DNA from: Cryptomeria japonica
Taxonomy: Eukaryota > Streptophyta > Pinopsida > Cupressales > Cupressaceae
Assembly: GCF_030272615.1 (NCBI RefSeq)
Contig: NC_081414.1
Coordinates: 339,554,502 to 339,618,501, forward strand
Direction: 5' to 3'
DNA: 64,000 bases
In this document: positions 34,276 through 45,537 of the stretch, one piece after another
How the letters are laid out: each line of letters begins with the position of its first letter
How positions within the stretch are numbered: position 1 is the stretch's first letter
The notes under the pieces: model-generated
Database searches by the model: none
Seen by the model: only the letters and a program-made list of their open reading frames with translations
What the model was told of the DNA's origin: nothing
Program-made: the position numbers and the translations under genes

Positions 34276-35250
34276 TTAAGTGGAGGCACCTGGCAACGTA
34301 ATTTTACCTCGATGAGTTGTAACGTGACATTCAGAAGTAGGTTCGGAAGAAGATCCGACACCTTTTAGGACAATCTTGGGTCTCTGAGGAAGATTCTCAG
34401 GGTTTTTGTTCTTGATGGTAATAGTAGAGATATGATTGTCCATCGAGATTTGATTGATAGTTGAATCATAGTTGTAAGGTTCTCTAGTATAGTTGGCTTG
34501 ATCATCTGTGACTTTAGCTTTTCCCTTGTCATGCTTTGGGAATGGTTCCTTAAACATCTCATGTTCTTGATTGGATGAGTGTCCCTCAATCTCAAAGTCA
34601 CCTCTATCAATGAGATCTTGTACGATATTCTTCAGTCGATGACAATTTCCTATCTTATGACCCTTGCTCTTATGAAATTCACAATACTCATCATCATTCC
34701 ACCAATTTGGTTTGACCTTTGGTTCATATGGAGGAAAATCTGGAACTGTGATTACCTTGTTTGCCACCAGCTTTTTGAAGACTGACTCAAGTGGTTCTCC
34801 CAATGGGGTGTACTTCCTTCGTGATCTGGAAGTTGTTTGAGTATTCACTTGATTGTTTGTAGAACTTGATCCTGAAAAGATGAATTTGGGTCGCACCGTG
34901 TTGGCATCAACAACACCATCATTGACTGTGTTCTTATTTTTATTCCAAAATCTTGGCTTGTCTTTTCCTTTAAAGTCATCTTTGTTTTCCTTGAATATCT
35001 TAATGACTCCTTGTTCAATTAGAACCTTTTCTGTTGCTAAGCCCTTTTCAATGACATCCTTGAAGGTGGACAAACAAGCTTTCCTTAGATCATAGCCAAT
35101 GTCTTTGTTAACATTCTGGGTGAACATTTCTACCATTTGTTTCTCTAGAATTTCACAAGAGCATTTGCTGGCTAGATTTCTCAATCTTTGTAAGAATGAT
35201 GCAAAAGACTCTCCCTCTTTTTGCTTTGTGTTGCATAAAGTAGTGACTGA
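34276..35250 (-). pseudogene. E gag, C-terminal part
   Basis: This resumes in frame after A2 (the codon at 35250 follows that ending at 41268). It completes the Gag core and holds a zinc knuckle variant, CEFHKSKGHKIGNC, near 34690-34650, with His in the second place, the same variant as in D. The frame has a TAA at 34278-34276 (Gln fits) and another TAG near 34231, and then becomes the protease; gag and pol were one polyprotein. Confidence 0.85.
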
Positions 35251-36143
35251 TGTTGAGAAAAATGGTGTCTCAACCTTGCATTTATGTGAGGTTACTATTT
35301 ATAGTAAGTTTTCATTTGAGCACGAAATGGTGCAAAACTCTCCCTGAAGCTTCTAGTTGGCTAGATAAGCATTCCGGTAAAGTTGTGTCGCAAGGTCACA
35401 GCTAGTTTTGAAGATATTAAAGTTTTCATCTTGGAGGGGTGCAATAAAATGTTTAAACTTAATTTTGGAGATTTTAGAGGCTCCAAAATTCCCTGAAAAG
35501 TGGTCGTAACCAGCGAAGCGGGTTACGAGGTGATAGAGCACTTCGCGAGCTTTCCAGCGCTTCAAACGGTTCGTCAATCGGACACACAGTTCTCAAGTTA
35601 TGGCCTCCGGAAGTTTGTACTCCTGAAATAGGAAAAATAATTTGTATTAGATACATAAATGAGCTGTAAAAGGGAGCGACACGTGTTGATGTGTGCTTTA
35701 ACATGTCATAGGGAATCTAGAAGGGAGATAAGGTCGGCAACACCTTATTGGGTGGTTTTAGCCCATGGTTTTGTAATACCGTTTGACGGTTTCTTGTATT
35801 GTATCTCCTATTTATGAGGTGTGTGAGATAGAGGTTGGGTGTAAGAGTCTTATGGCTATTGAGTTGCCTCTGAATCTCTGATTAGTGGTACTCCTGCGAA
35901 GATCTTGCTCTGCAAGTATGTTGTAATCTGTTTTGATTGCTGAATAAAATATTGAGCTGCTTTTGGAGGGTGGGGTTTTTCTCCCGAAAGGGTTTTCCCC
36001 ACGTAAATCATTGTGTTGTGGTATGAATGCTATTATATCTATTTCTATTTTCTGTAACTGTTGTAATGATCTGAAAAAGTTTTGCATTACCCTCCTCTCA
36101 AGGTTAGTGTAGGAAGTTGTTTCCGCTACTTAACTTCCTTACA
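35251..36143 (+). repeat. A2 5' LTR
   Basis: It starts TGTTGAGAAAAATGG and ends CTTCCTTACA; followed by AG and the primer site. Confidence 0.95.
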
Positions 36144-36145
36144 AG

Positions 36146-36156
36146 TGGTATCAGAG
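36146..36156 (+). promoter_or_regulatory. A2 primer-binding site
   Basis: TGGTATCAGAG, initiator tRNA-Met type, two bases from the LTR. Confidence 0.92.
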
Positions 36157-36267
36157 CCTGATCACCTTTGGTTTCAATTGTGGGCAGTTGGGTTTTTTGA
36201 ACTAATCCAGATTTGAGTGGGAGCTTATGCAGAAGACACTTTTTGATCTTGTTGCAGGAATATTCAG

Positions 36268-39200
36268 ATGGCGAGTTCGTCAGGAAGAATAGAGGTGGAG
36301 AAATTTAATGGAAGTAATTTTGAGATATGGAAGCTGAAGATGGAAGATCTGCTAATAGATCGAGATCTTTGGGATGCTATTGATGCGAATGTCCAAAGGC
36401 CCTCAGATCCTACTGCGGCAGCTCAGTATGATGTTATGGACCGGAAAGCCAAGGGTTTAATCAGACTGTGCCTGACAGACTCTATTCTGATCAATGTCCA
36501 TGAAGAAAACTCTACAAAGAAGCTATGGATAAGCTTGGTGAGATGTATCAAGTGAAATCTTTATTAAATCAAATTTTCTTAAGAAAGAAATTGTATTCCT
36601 TGAAGATGGAAGAGGATGGACGAATTGCAGACCACCTGGAAGCATTCAATATGTTGGTGGCTCAATTAGTATCCATCGGTGTTAAGATGGACGAGGAGGA
36701 GAAATGCCAGATTTTGCTTTGTTCTTTGCCTGATTCGTGGGATTCTCTTGTTATGGCTATCGGTAGTACTTTTGTTGTTTTGAAATCTGAAGATGTGGTG
36801 GGTGCCCTACTCGGTGAACAGATGCGAAGGAAGGTATCCATCAGTTCAAAGGAAGCCCTAACCGTTCGTGGAAGACCTAAGGAGAAAGGCAAGAAGAATG
36901 AGAAGCGCGGCAAGTCCAAATCTAAAGGGAGATCGAAATCTCCTGGAAAGTCCAAAGTCATTTGCTAGAATTGCGGTAAACCGAGTCACATCCGTAAGGA
37001 TTGCAAAGAAGAAAAGAAGAAGAAGAAAAAGAAAAAGTTCGATTCTGATTCTGAGTTCGACAAGGAAGATGGCGATGCATTTATTGCAGCTTTGGCGACT
37101 CATGCAGGTAATGATGCCTGGCTAATTGACTCAGGTGCATCTTTTCATATGACTTCCAATAGAAATTGGTTTTCTGAATATGAAGGATTTAATAGAGGTA
37201 AGGTGTACTTGGGTGACGACTCACCTATAGACATTGTTGGTCGAGGTAAAGTTAGAATCAGGTTTTCTGATGGTAGAATAAAAAGGATTAATGGTGTGCT
37301 GCATATCCCTGGATTAAAATGAAACCTGTTATCTGTGAGCAAACTGATAGATGCAAGTGTGCAGGTAGTCTTTTATGAAGCAGGATGTAAGATGATTAAG
37401 GGTGCTATGGTAGTTGCTAGAGGTGTCAGGTTTGGCACTTTGTATAAGCTTGAAGCATACACTGTTGAGTGTAATAGCACTTCTGTAAAAATTAAATCTG
37501 TGGATACTTCACTGAAAGATTTGAAGGTTTCACCTTCAGCAGATGGAAATGGTTTTTGGGTACCTAAGGGTGCTCTTTCGTCTGAAGAAAAGTTACCTGC
37601 AGAGAAGACTATGTTATGGCACCAGAGACTTGGCCACATTGGAGAAAAGGGTCTAAGGACCTTGAAAAATAAAAACCTTGTTGAAGGTTTGAATGATTGT
37701 AATCTTGACTTTGATTTCTGTGAGCATTGCATTTATGGAAAACAAAACCGTGTTCAGTTTTACTCGAGTTCTCATAAAACTTATGGTGTTTTGGATCTTA
37801 TCCATTCTGATGTGTTTGGTCCAGTAGATGTCTCTTCGATTGGAAAATCCACATATTATGTTTCATTTATTGATGATTTTAGTAGAAGGACATGGGTATA
37901 TTTTCTAAAGAGTAAATCTAAAGTTTTTAGTCGTTTTAAAGAATTTAAAGCAATGGTTGAGTTGCAGACTGGAAAGAAAATAAAATGTTTGAGAACTGAT
38001 AATGGCGGTGAGTTTTGCTCTAATGATTTTGATAGATTCTATAAAGACTGTGAAATTAACAGGCAGAAGACAACTCCGTATTCTCCACAGCAGAATGGAG
38101 TTGCAGAAAGAATGAACAGGACACTGATGGAGAAGGCTAGGAGTATGTTGAGTGGTGCTGGTCTCGAACAAAAGTTTTGGGCTGAAGCTGTTGCCACTGC
38201 TTGCTACCTGATTAACAGGTCTCCTACATCAACTCTTGTTGATAAAACACCTATGGAAGCATGGTCAGGTCACAAGCCTTCATTGAGACATCTTAGAGTT
38301 TTTGGTTGCGAGGCATATGCACATGTGCCAAAGGAGAAGCGAACAAAGTTGGAGAACAAGGCTGTGAAATGTATCTTCATTGGGTATAGTTATGGTGTGA
38401 AAGGATAAAAGCTTTGGGACCCTGTTGCACAAAAGGTAATTCACAGTAGAAGTGTTATTTTTAGAGAAATTAAGTCTCCTTCTGTTACATTGCAGCTAGA
38501 ACAGACTAAAAAAGAAGATGTGATTCAACTTCCTTCTACACCTGAAAAAGTTGAATCAAGACCTCTAGATAGGCAAGAATTTGAGGAGAGCTCGTCTAGC
38601 TCTGAATCTTCAGAAGAGGAGGAAGAACCTCCAACTCAGCTTGTTTGAAGGTCTACAAGACATAGACAACCACCTGAAAGGTATTCACCTGATGATTGGA
38701 GATGTATTTTTGCTCTGAATACTAGTGTGGATGAACCGAAATCTGTAGAAGAGGCATTAGGTATGAATGATGAAGAATCCTGGAAGATTGCTATGGAGGA
38801 AGAAATGACAGCTTTGAAAAAGAATGATACATGGGATCTTGTACCATTGCCTGAAGGACGAAAACCTATTGGTTGCAAATGGGTGTTCAAGAAAAAGATT
38901 GGTTCAGATGGAAGCATTGAGAAGTATAAAGTAAGGTTGGTTGCAAAAGGCTACTCTCAGGTTGAGGGTGTTGATTACGGTGAGATATTTTCTCCTGTTG
39001 CAAAAATGACGTCCATTAGATTTTTGCTTTCTATTGCTACTACTTATGATTTAGAGGTTGAGCAAATGGATGTGAAAACTATTTTCCTTCATGGTGATTT
39101 GGAGGAAGATATTTATATGACACAGCTAGAGCACTATGTGGTGAAAGGCAAAAGTAATTTGGTCTGTAAATTGAAGAAATCTTTGTATGGCCTCAAACAA

Positions 39201-40313
39201 AGTCCTAGGATGTGGTACCAGAAATTTGATACATATGTGTTGAGTTTGGGATTTGAACATTCTAAATCAGATCACTGTGTTTATTATAAATCTTATGGTG
39301 ATCATTTCTTATTCATTGCATTGTATGTTGATGATATGTTATTCATTGGTAAAGGGAAATGTATGATTTCAGAATTGAAGTCTCAGCTCACTGCTAAATT
39401 TGAAATGAAAGATCTTGGTGCAGCAAAGCACATTCTTGGGATGGAAATTAGAAGAGGTAGGGTGAACAGAAAGCTATGGCTAGGCCAGAGTAAGTATGTG
39501 AATTCAGTGTTACAGAGGTTCAACATGCAGAATTGTAGACCATTGAGTGTTCCTTTTACAGTTGGAATGAAACTATCTGTTTCAGATTGTCCTACATCCC
39601 CATTGGAGATGGAAGACATGAGCAGAGTGCCTTACCAGAGTGCAGTTGGAAGCTTGATGTATGCTATGGTCTGTACTAGACCAGACATTGCCCAAGCAGT
39701 GGGAGTACTTTCTAGATATATGTCTAATCCTGGTAGAGTTCATTGGGATGCAGTCAAAAGAGTCTTCAGATATTTGAAGGGTACTTCAGAGTATTCTTTG
39801 TGTTATCATGGTAATTCAGTTGGAGACATGACTTCCCTTGATATCCATGGTTATGTGGATTCAGATTGGGCAGGTGATATTGATAGCAGAAGATCCACCA
39901 GTGCTTATGTGTTTACTTTGTTTGGTGGTGCAATTAGTTGGATGAGTAAGCGATAGGCTGTGGTTGCTCTATCCACTACTGAAGCAGAGTATATGGCAGC
40001 TACTCATGCTTGTAAAGAGGCCATTTGGCTTAAGAGACTATGTTCAGATATTGGAATAAAATAAGGTACAGTGACAGTTTACTGTGATAGTCAGAGTGCA
40101 ATTAGCCTAGCTAAGAACCCGACATTTCATGCCCGGACCAAACATATTGATGTTCAGTATCATTTTGTTAGAGATATGGTCGAAGATGGTAGGGTGAAGC
40201 TGGTTAAGGTGGAAACCTTGATGAATGTTGCAGATGCTTTAACTAAGGTTGTGAGCACAGAGAAGTTCAGATGGTGTTCAGAGTCTATGGGCCTTATGGC
40301 CCCTAGCAATTGA
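36268..40313 (+). pseudogene. A2 Gag-Pol polyprotein (broken by nonsense codons and one frameshift)
   Basis: Gag starts at ATG 36268 (IEVEKFNGSNFEIWKLKM). A one-base loss near 36528 (a G run) shifts to the main frame, which then runs to TGA 40311-40313. In order: Gag core, a knuckle near 36963-37004 (CX2CX4HX4C, one X now a stop), protease with LIDSGASFHM near 37125, integrase with CEHCIYGK near 37723, Asp in IHSDVFGP near 37803, Asp in LRTDNGGEF near 37993 and Glu in NGVAERMN near 38095, RT with YVDD near 39325, and RNase H with STTEAEYMAA near 39975. Stops: TAG 36966, TGA 37320, TAA 38406, TGA 38646, TAG 39954 and TAA 40062, all explained by C-to-T at CAG, CGA or CAA. The full catalytic set survives, so decay came after its own transposition. 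Confidence 0.92.
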
Positions 40314-40359
40314 TTCATTGTGTTGACATTCCCTTCCGCTCCTGCAAGGTGTTCGACAA

Positions 40360-40369
40360 GTGGGAGATT
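40360..40369 (+). promoter_or_regulatory. A2 polypurine tract
   Basis: The purine run GTGGGAGAT lies just before the 3' LTR start TGTTGAG. Confidence 0.75.
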
Positions 40370-41262
40370 TGTTGAGAAAAATGGTGTCTCAACCTTGTAT
40401 GTATGTGAGGTTACTATTTATAGTAAGTTTTCATTTGAGCACGAAATGGTGCGAAACTCTCCCTGAAGCTTCTGGTTGGCTAGATAAGCATTCCGGTAAA
40501 GTTGCCTCGCAAGGTCACAGCTAGTTTTGAAGATATTAAAGTTTTCATCTTGGAGGGGTGCAATAAAACATTTAAACTTAATTTTGGGGACTTTAGAGGC
40601 TCCTAAATGCCTTGAAAAGTGGCTGTAACTGGCGAAGCGGGTTACGAAATGATAGAGCACTTCGCGAGCTTTCCGACGCTTCAAACGGTTCATCAATCGG
40701 ACACCCGGTTCTCAAGTTATGGCCTCCGGAAGTTTGTACTCCTGAAATAGGAAAAATAATTTGTATTAGATACATAAATGAGTTGTAAAAGGGAGCGACA
40801 TGTGTTGATGTGTGCTTTAATATGTCATAGGGCATCTAGAAGGGAGATAAGGTCGGCTACACCTTATTGGGTGGTTTTAGCCCATGGTTTTGTAATACCG
40901 TTTGACGGTTTCTTATATTGTATCTCCTATTTATGAGATGTGTGAGATAGAGGTTGGGTGTAAGAGTCTTATGGCTATTGAGTTGCCTCTGAATCTCTGA
41001 TTAGTGGTACTCCTGCGAAGAGCTTGCTCTGCAAGTATGTTGTAATCTGTTTTGATTGCTGAATAAAATATTGAGCTGCTTTTGGAGGGTGGGGTTTTTC
41101 TCCCGAAAGGGTTTTCCCCACGTAAATCATTGTGTTGTGGTATGAATGCTATTATATCTATTTCTAATTTCTGTAACTGTTGTAATGATTTGAAATTTTT
41201 TTGCATTACCCTCCTCTCAAGGTTAGTGTAGGAAGTTGTTTCCGTTACTTAACTTCCTTACT
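40370..41262 (+). repeat. A2 3' LTR
   Basis: Same length (893 bp) as the 5' LTR. The final base is T, where the 5' copy has A (ACA). Confidence 0.95.
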
Positions 41263-41267
41263 ACTGA

Positions 41268-42539
41268 CACGTCTGTCTCTATATTGTAGGAGAAATGTTG
41301 AATAAATGTCTCTGCTAAATCACCCCATGACTTAATACTAGGTGGGAGTTGGGAGAACCATTCCATAGCTTGATCACCTAAGCTTTGTGGGAATAATCTC
41401 ATCAAATATGTCTCTTCTGAAGCTACTTCAATGCAAGCTATGAAAAACTGTCTTATGTGTGCCTTAGGATCCCCTTTTCCTCTATACTTATCAAATTTAG
41501 GCATCACAAAGTGTGTAGGAAATGGAGGCATTGGAATGCTCTTGTCAAATGGATAAGGACATATGTCTCTCATTGTGTATGTTGGCTTTGGTGTATTTAT
41601 GTCCTCCATTTTCTTTTGTAAGTCCCTGATTTGTTGCTCCAAATTGCTCTTAGGTGGAGATCGACTTCTTGAACCATACCCCATGTTTGAGGCACCAATT
41701 TGAGGAGCATGTTGCATATATGGATGATATTGATCATACACATGTTCATATGGAGTAGGTCTATAATGATGCTGCATATATGGACCACTTGGTATAGATT
41801 CATGTTGAGGAACACCATATCTATTTTGTGCATGTATACCATACTCTACAGGCATGTCATGTTCTATTGTGTTGCCCCCAAATTTGACACGGGGTTTCCT
41901 TGTGTCCAAATTTTGAGCATGCCTTTGCATATCCAATTGTTTTGGTTGATTCGTAGCTTGAGTATGTGATTGAGTATATCTGTCTGCGTAAGACTTCCAT
42001 AATGGTCTACGAAGGTGAGTATCATATGCTTGACCATATGTATGTGGGACCTCTGGTTTTTGAAGCAAAGCTGATGGTGATTCAGGTACCATATGTGGTC
42101 CTCTATTTCCTCCACTATTAGGTCTCCTTTGATCCATGTTGGAATGAATTTGTTGCAAGGGCCTATTTTCCATTATTTGAGACATGTCAAAATCATGAGG
42201 TATCTTGGCTCCACTTTGTGCCATCATTTGTAAGAAGTATTGTCTATCCCTCCTCATTATTTCCTCAACCAATCGATTGAAATAGGGATTCATAATGGAT
42301 TCTTCCACATCTGCTGAATGTATTGAAAAATTGTCCATATTGTCATTGTGTGTAACATTGTTGTTTGTAGTGTCCGTGTTCTCCACATTTGGAATGTTTC
42401 TATAGACATCCATATCCGGCAATCTAGTGTGATCAGTATTGAAAAATAAATCGTTGTCATACTCATAAGAACTCATGTTTGTGGACTCTTGAGCCTCTTT
42501 AGTTTCTCTCCTAGATTTTTGAAGATGGGTTTCAACCAT
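41268..42539 (-). pseudogene. E gag, N-terminal part
   Basis: Starts at ATG 42539 and runs 424 open codons to the A2 insertion. The first ~300 residues are Asn/Gln/His/Tyr-rich and low in complexity (MSSYEYDNDLFF, YMQHHYRPTPYEH). A coiled-coil-like stretch (LEQQIRDLQKKMEDI) follows. The retrotransposon Gag core then begins: MPKFDKYRGKGDPKAH near 41515, and AMEWFSQLPPSIKSW near 41360. No stop is found in this part, so it is one of the best-kept pieces of E. Confidence 0.88.
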
Positions 42540-43033
42540 GAACTAGGTATTTACCAAGATGCGTAAGACTAGATGAAAATGGAAAAAGTATGGAAGACCA
42601 AGAGTTGGATGGAGTGTAAATGAATCTAAGGTGTACTTGCAATGTCCAAAGTGTAAGACCAAGTATGTATGTAGTAGAGTAGGTGTGACTTCCAAAGAGA
42701 GGATATTTTCTCTTGATGAGGTAAGTTGACCTTGACTCTAAGTAAAACCAAATGAGACCCAAAGGTAAGAAACCTTGATGAGGGACCACTTAGCAAAGTG
42801 GTGTTGTATGTAGTGTGTTGACAAAGTATGATGAGGACAAGCAAGTGACCTTTTGACTCAAGTTTAGCCAAGTGTGAATGTAAAGTGAGATGTGAAGCAA
42901 TGATGGACTGTGTGAGACCCAAAGACAAGTTGAATGCTAGATGAAAACCTAGAGAAACAACCTAGGAAGCTCAAGCATTCCGAAACTGATTTCTTTTGTT
43001 TGCTGGACTGTGAAATTTTCTTGCAATTTTGAA

Positions 43034-43189
43034 CACAGACGCGCCTGTATACTGCACAGATGTGGTTATCCAACGTAGATGTGTTTCTATTCAACAAAGA
43101 CGCTGATATAAACACAGACGCTATTTTGCCCTTCACAGGCATGTTTAGATGACTCAGATGTGGTTAAAACAGACACAGACGCGTTTCTG
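43034..43189 (-). repeat. Leader array 2 of E: 8 copies, ~20-bp period
   Basis: Variants of plus-strand CACAGACGCG occur at about 43034, 43055, 43074, 43095, 43113, 43134, 43154 and 43175 (steps 18-21). In the element sense the core is CGCGTCTGTG. Same core as the 13-copy array near the 3' LTR, in inverted orientation. Confidence 0.8.
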
Positions 43190-43814
43190 TAAAATTTGTG
43201 CAATTTTTTTCCAATCTGTGAAGTCGTTTTGTTGTGACCAAATCTGACTGTTTGACTGTTTTTCGTGACAAGAGGACACAATGTTGATGAGGACTCAATG
43301 TTTGCAAGTGTTTAGATTGACAATGACTCCAAGAAAAGTGTGTTGTTTGATGTAAAATTGTTTTGCATACACTTGAAGACACAAAAGACACAATGTTTTG
43401 CTGTTTGGTTTTTGAATGTTTGAATATTTAAAATAAGTCAAGCACAATTCTTATGGCTGGCCAAGACAATAGTTGTTGATCCCACATGGGGTTTTACCCC
43501 CGAGGCTACGCTATTCAGAGTGGATACTTAGATGCTTGACCTCACTGGCTCCACCCTCGGCACTCACTTCTCGGGTCAGCCAAGCATCAGTCCCCATGAA
43601 AACTCCCCATGGCGAACTTTGTATCTCTACTAAGAACCGTATGTGTGTGGGCCGCTACCAGAGGTCTGACCTCCTGCCCCAACAACTAGAAGGATTTGGG
43701 CTTCTAAAACAAAAAGGTACTAGTAAGGGCATTCGCTCGTGTGGCCATACATGCGGCACTTTCAGCTCTGTAAATACAAAAGGCTCCCAGCCGGTAGGGG
43801 TTACGCCCTACAAC

Positions 43815-43834
43815 TGATCAAATAAATTTGATCA
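43815..43834. repeat. Inverted repeat in the E leader
   Basis: TGATCAAAT/AA/ATTTGATCA: 9-bp perfect arms, 2-base spacer. Confidence 0.8.
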
Positions 43835-43884
43835 AACAGGTTTATGGGGAGACATAGTGTCAGTATGAACTAATCAGCACATGT

Positions 43885-43908
43885 TATTCATAGTTTTCAC
43901 TATGAATA
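43885..43908. repeat. Hairpin in the E leader
   Basis: TATTCATAG, a 6-nt loop and CTATGAATA: 9 perfect base pairs. Confidence 0.8.
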
Positions 43909-44411
43909 CATTTTTTTATAGTGGTTCGGAAGAGGTGGGTTTTCCTCGCTACCACTTGGGTCGTTCTCTTCTCACTAGTAGTCCTAATGACCACACGGGA
44001 AGACAGGCCCTCTAAAGATTAAACAAAAAGAGCCTATTGCTCAAGACACAAAAGACAATGATTCAATTTTAGTGCACCAATGGAAGTGTTTGCTAGTCTA
44101 TGAAAACAAGGCACACAATAAAAATCAAAAACTCTTGCCAAGGACCTGCAACAAAGAGTTGTTAGTAGTTTGGGTTGTTTGAAATAATCACCCCTTCCTG
44201 CAAACACACAAGTTAGGTAAATTTTAAAACCCAAAAGACTTTGTGAAAATAGGGGCCTTCAACCAAATGATTTAGCTTCCAAGGCAATCTGCACCAATTG
44301 TGTTAGCTAGATCTGAAAATGTTAGTCCACAAATAAACCAGATCTGAAACCCTAAATGCAAAATCCGAAAACCGAATCAATAAAATTTCCAAAATTTTGA
44401 AACAGGCAATA

Positions 44412-44673
44412 CACAGACGTGATTACCGCCTACACAGATGCGACTCCGCAATAGAAACGCGGTTCTGTGAGACACAGACGCGATTAAAAACCACAGACGT
44501 GCTTTCTGTACTCAGACGTGGTTGAAAACGACATAGATGCACTTCAGTAACACAAACGCGCCTCCCTGGAACCTGAAAAATGAAATATGACCAAAACATA
44601 GACGCGGATCCAGATTTCTCAAATGCGCCAGAAAATCAAAAACGCGATCCGAAAGTACGCAGACGCGAAAATA
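44412..44673 (-). repeat. Leader array 1 of E: 12 copies, ~20-bp period
   Basis: Variants of plus-strand CACAGACGCG occur at about 44412, 44433, 44452, 44473, 44492, 44511, 44532, 44551, 44597, 44618, 44638 and 44659. Steps are 19-21 except one of 46, where a copy has probably been lost. It starts about 105 bp from the 5' LTR. Confidence 0.85.
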
Positions 44674-44756
44674 CCCAAAATGCTATCGAAAATGTCCGAT
44701 CTGCAACTTCAAAAATGCAAAATCTGCAACAAGGAGGTCAAAATGCAAAGGGACAA

Positions 44757-44776
44757 GAGTCCCACCGGGCATGCCA
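44757..44776 (-). promoter_or_regulatory. E primer-binding site
   Basis: In sense TGGCATGCCCGGTGGGACTC follows the LTR after a TTT spacer. The D site (TGGTGAACCCGACGTGAAC) has the same spacer and a similar second half. I do not assign the tRNA. Confidence 0.65.
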
Positions 44777-44779
44777 AAA

Positions 44780-45537
44780 TGTGTATGGTGAAAATGGATA
44801 ACAATAATAACAAGATTGAAAGGCTAAATGAATTCAACCACCAAACCCTAGCCTAACAACAACAAAGATCTACCATAACATATGAAGATTACCTAAGACA
44901 ATGCAAATCAAATGAAATCACAAAGATTATACCATCACATGTCCAATAGGGTTTTGATCTCCATTCTTCCTATCTCCATTGATCTTGCTTGATATATTTT
45001 CTCTCAGATTTTATATGCACAAAAGCTCAACAAAGAACGGAATGTGGTTGCAAGTAGGATCGTAGTGTAGCCAAAATGATCATTAGGGTTTGATAATGAA
45101 GGAGGCATCTCCTTAAATAGAAGACACCATAAGAAATGGAGGGATAAGATTGCGAGGTGTAAAAAGGAGGTCGGCTAGGATTAGAGGGTAGGTAGAGGAA
45201 ATAATAAAATAATGAAAGAGGTAGGTAGTGTAGGAATTAAGAGATGAATGACATGTGTCATGTGTAGAAAAGGATAATGAATTAATTAATTAAATAAAGA
45301 TTTATTTAATTAATAGAATAAGTAGGATAATTAAATAAATAAGATATTTATTTAATCTAGGAAAATGATAATTTAAATAAATAAATGTATTTATTTAAAT
45401 GAGAAATAAGGCTAGAAGAGGATAAATGAATTAATTAAATAAATAAAGATTTATTTAATTAATAGAAGAATTAGGCTTAGATAATTAAATAAATAAAATA
45501 TTTATTTAATTAGACATGACAATTTTGAGTGTCTACA
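44780..45537 (-). repeat. E 5' LTR
   Basis: A 758-bp copy with intact TGTAGAC...ACACA ends in sense. The sense TATA-like CTATTTAAG (plus CTTAAATAG) lies near 45113-45121. Five AT hairpins at 45282-45511 match those in the other LTR. Confidence 0.95.

Larger units (their letters stand above)
35251..41262 (+). mobile_element. Ty1/copia element A2, complete, inside E gag
   Basis: A2 has two 893-bp LTRs and the duplication ACTGA (35246-35250 and 41263-41267). It lies opposite to E. LTRs differ at about 39 of 893 positions by my count (4.4 percent), far more than the LTRs of its host element E. The polyprotein has one frameshift and six nonsense codons, but all active-site motifs are present. It is the best reference for reading A1. 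Confidence 0.93.
42540..44779 (-). other. E 5' leader
   Basis: A 2.2-kb untranslated leader, long as in Tat/Ogre elements. It has two stretches of the ~20-bp array (44412-44673 and 43034-43189), a C/G-richer block at 43470-43810 with no convincing gene, and two perfect inverted repeats near 43815 and 43885. I see no protein worth calling; the small frames are not supported. Confidence 0.65.
23356..45537 (-). mobile_element. Tat-like Ty3/gypsy element E, with copia A2 inside
   Basis: E lies on the minus strand in C, flanked by ACTAC (23351-23355 and 45538-45542). Its two 758-bp LTRs differ at only 8 positions by my count. Without A2 it is about 16.2 kb. Order in its own sense: 5' LTR, primer site, 2.2-kb leader with a ~20-bp periodic array, gag, protease, G-patch, RT, tether RNase H, extra RNase H, integrase, long 3' region with an antisense plant-mobile-domain gene, polypurine tract, 3' LTR. 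The coding part is decayed although the LTRs look young. Confidence 0.93.

Noticed and set aside
43473-43817. 114-codon frame in the E leader
   Set aside because: On the strand opposite to E transcription, no domain seen, and surrounded by leader structure.
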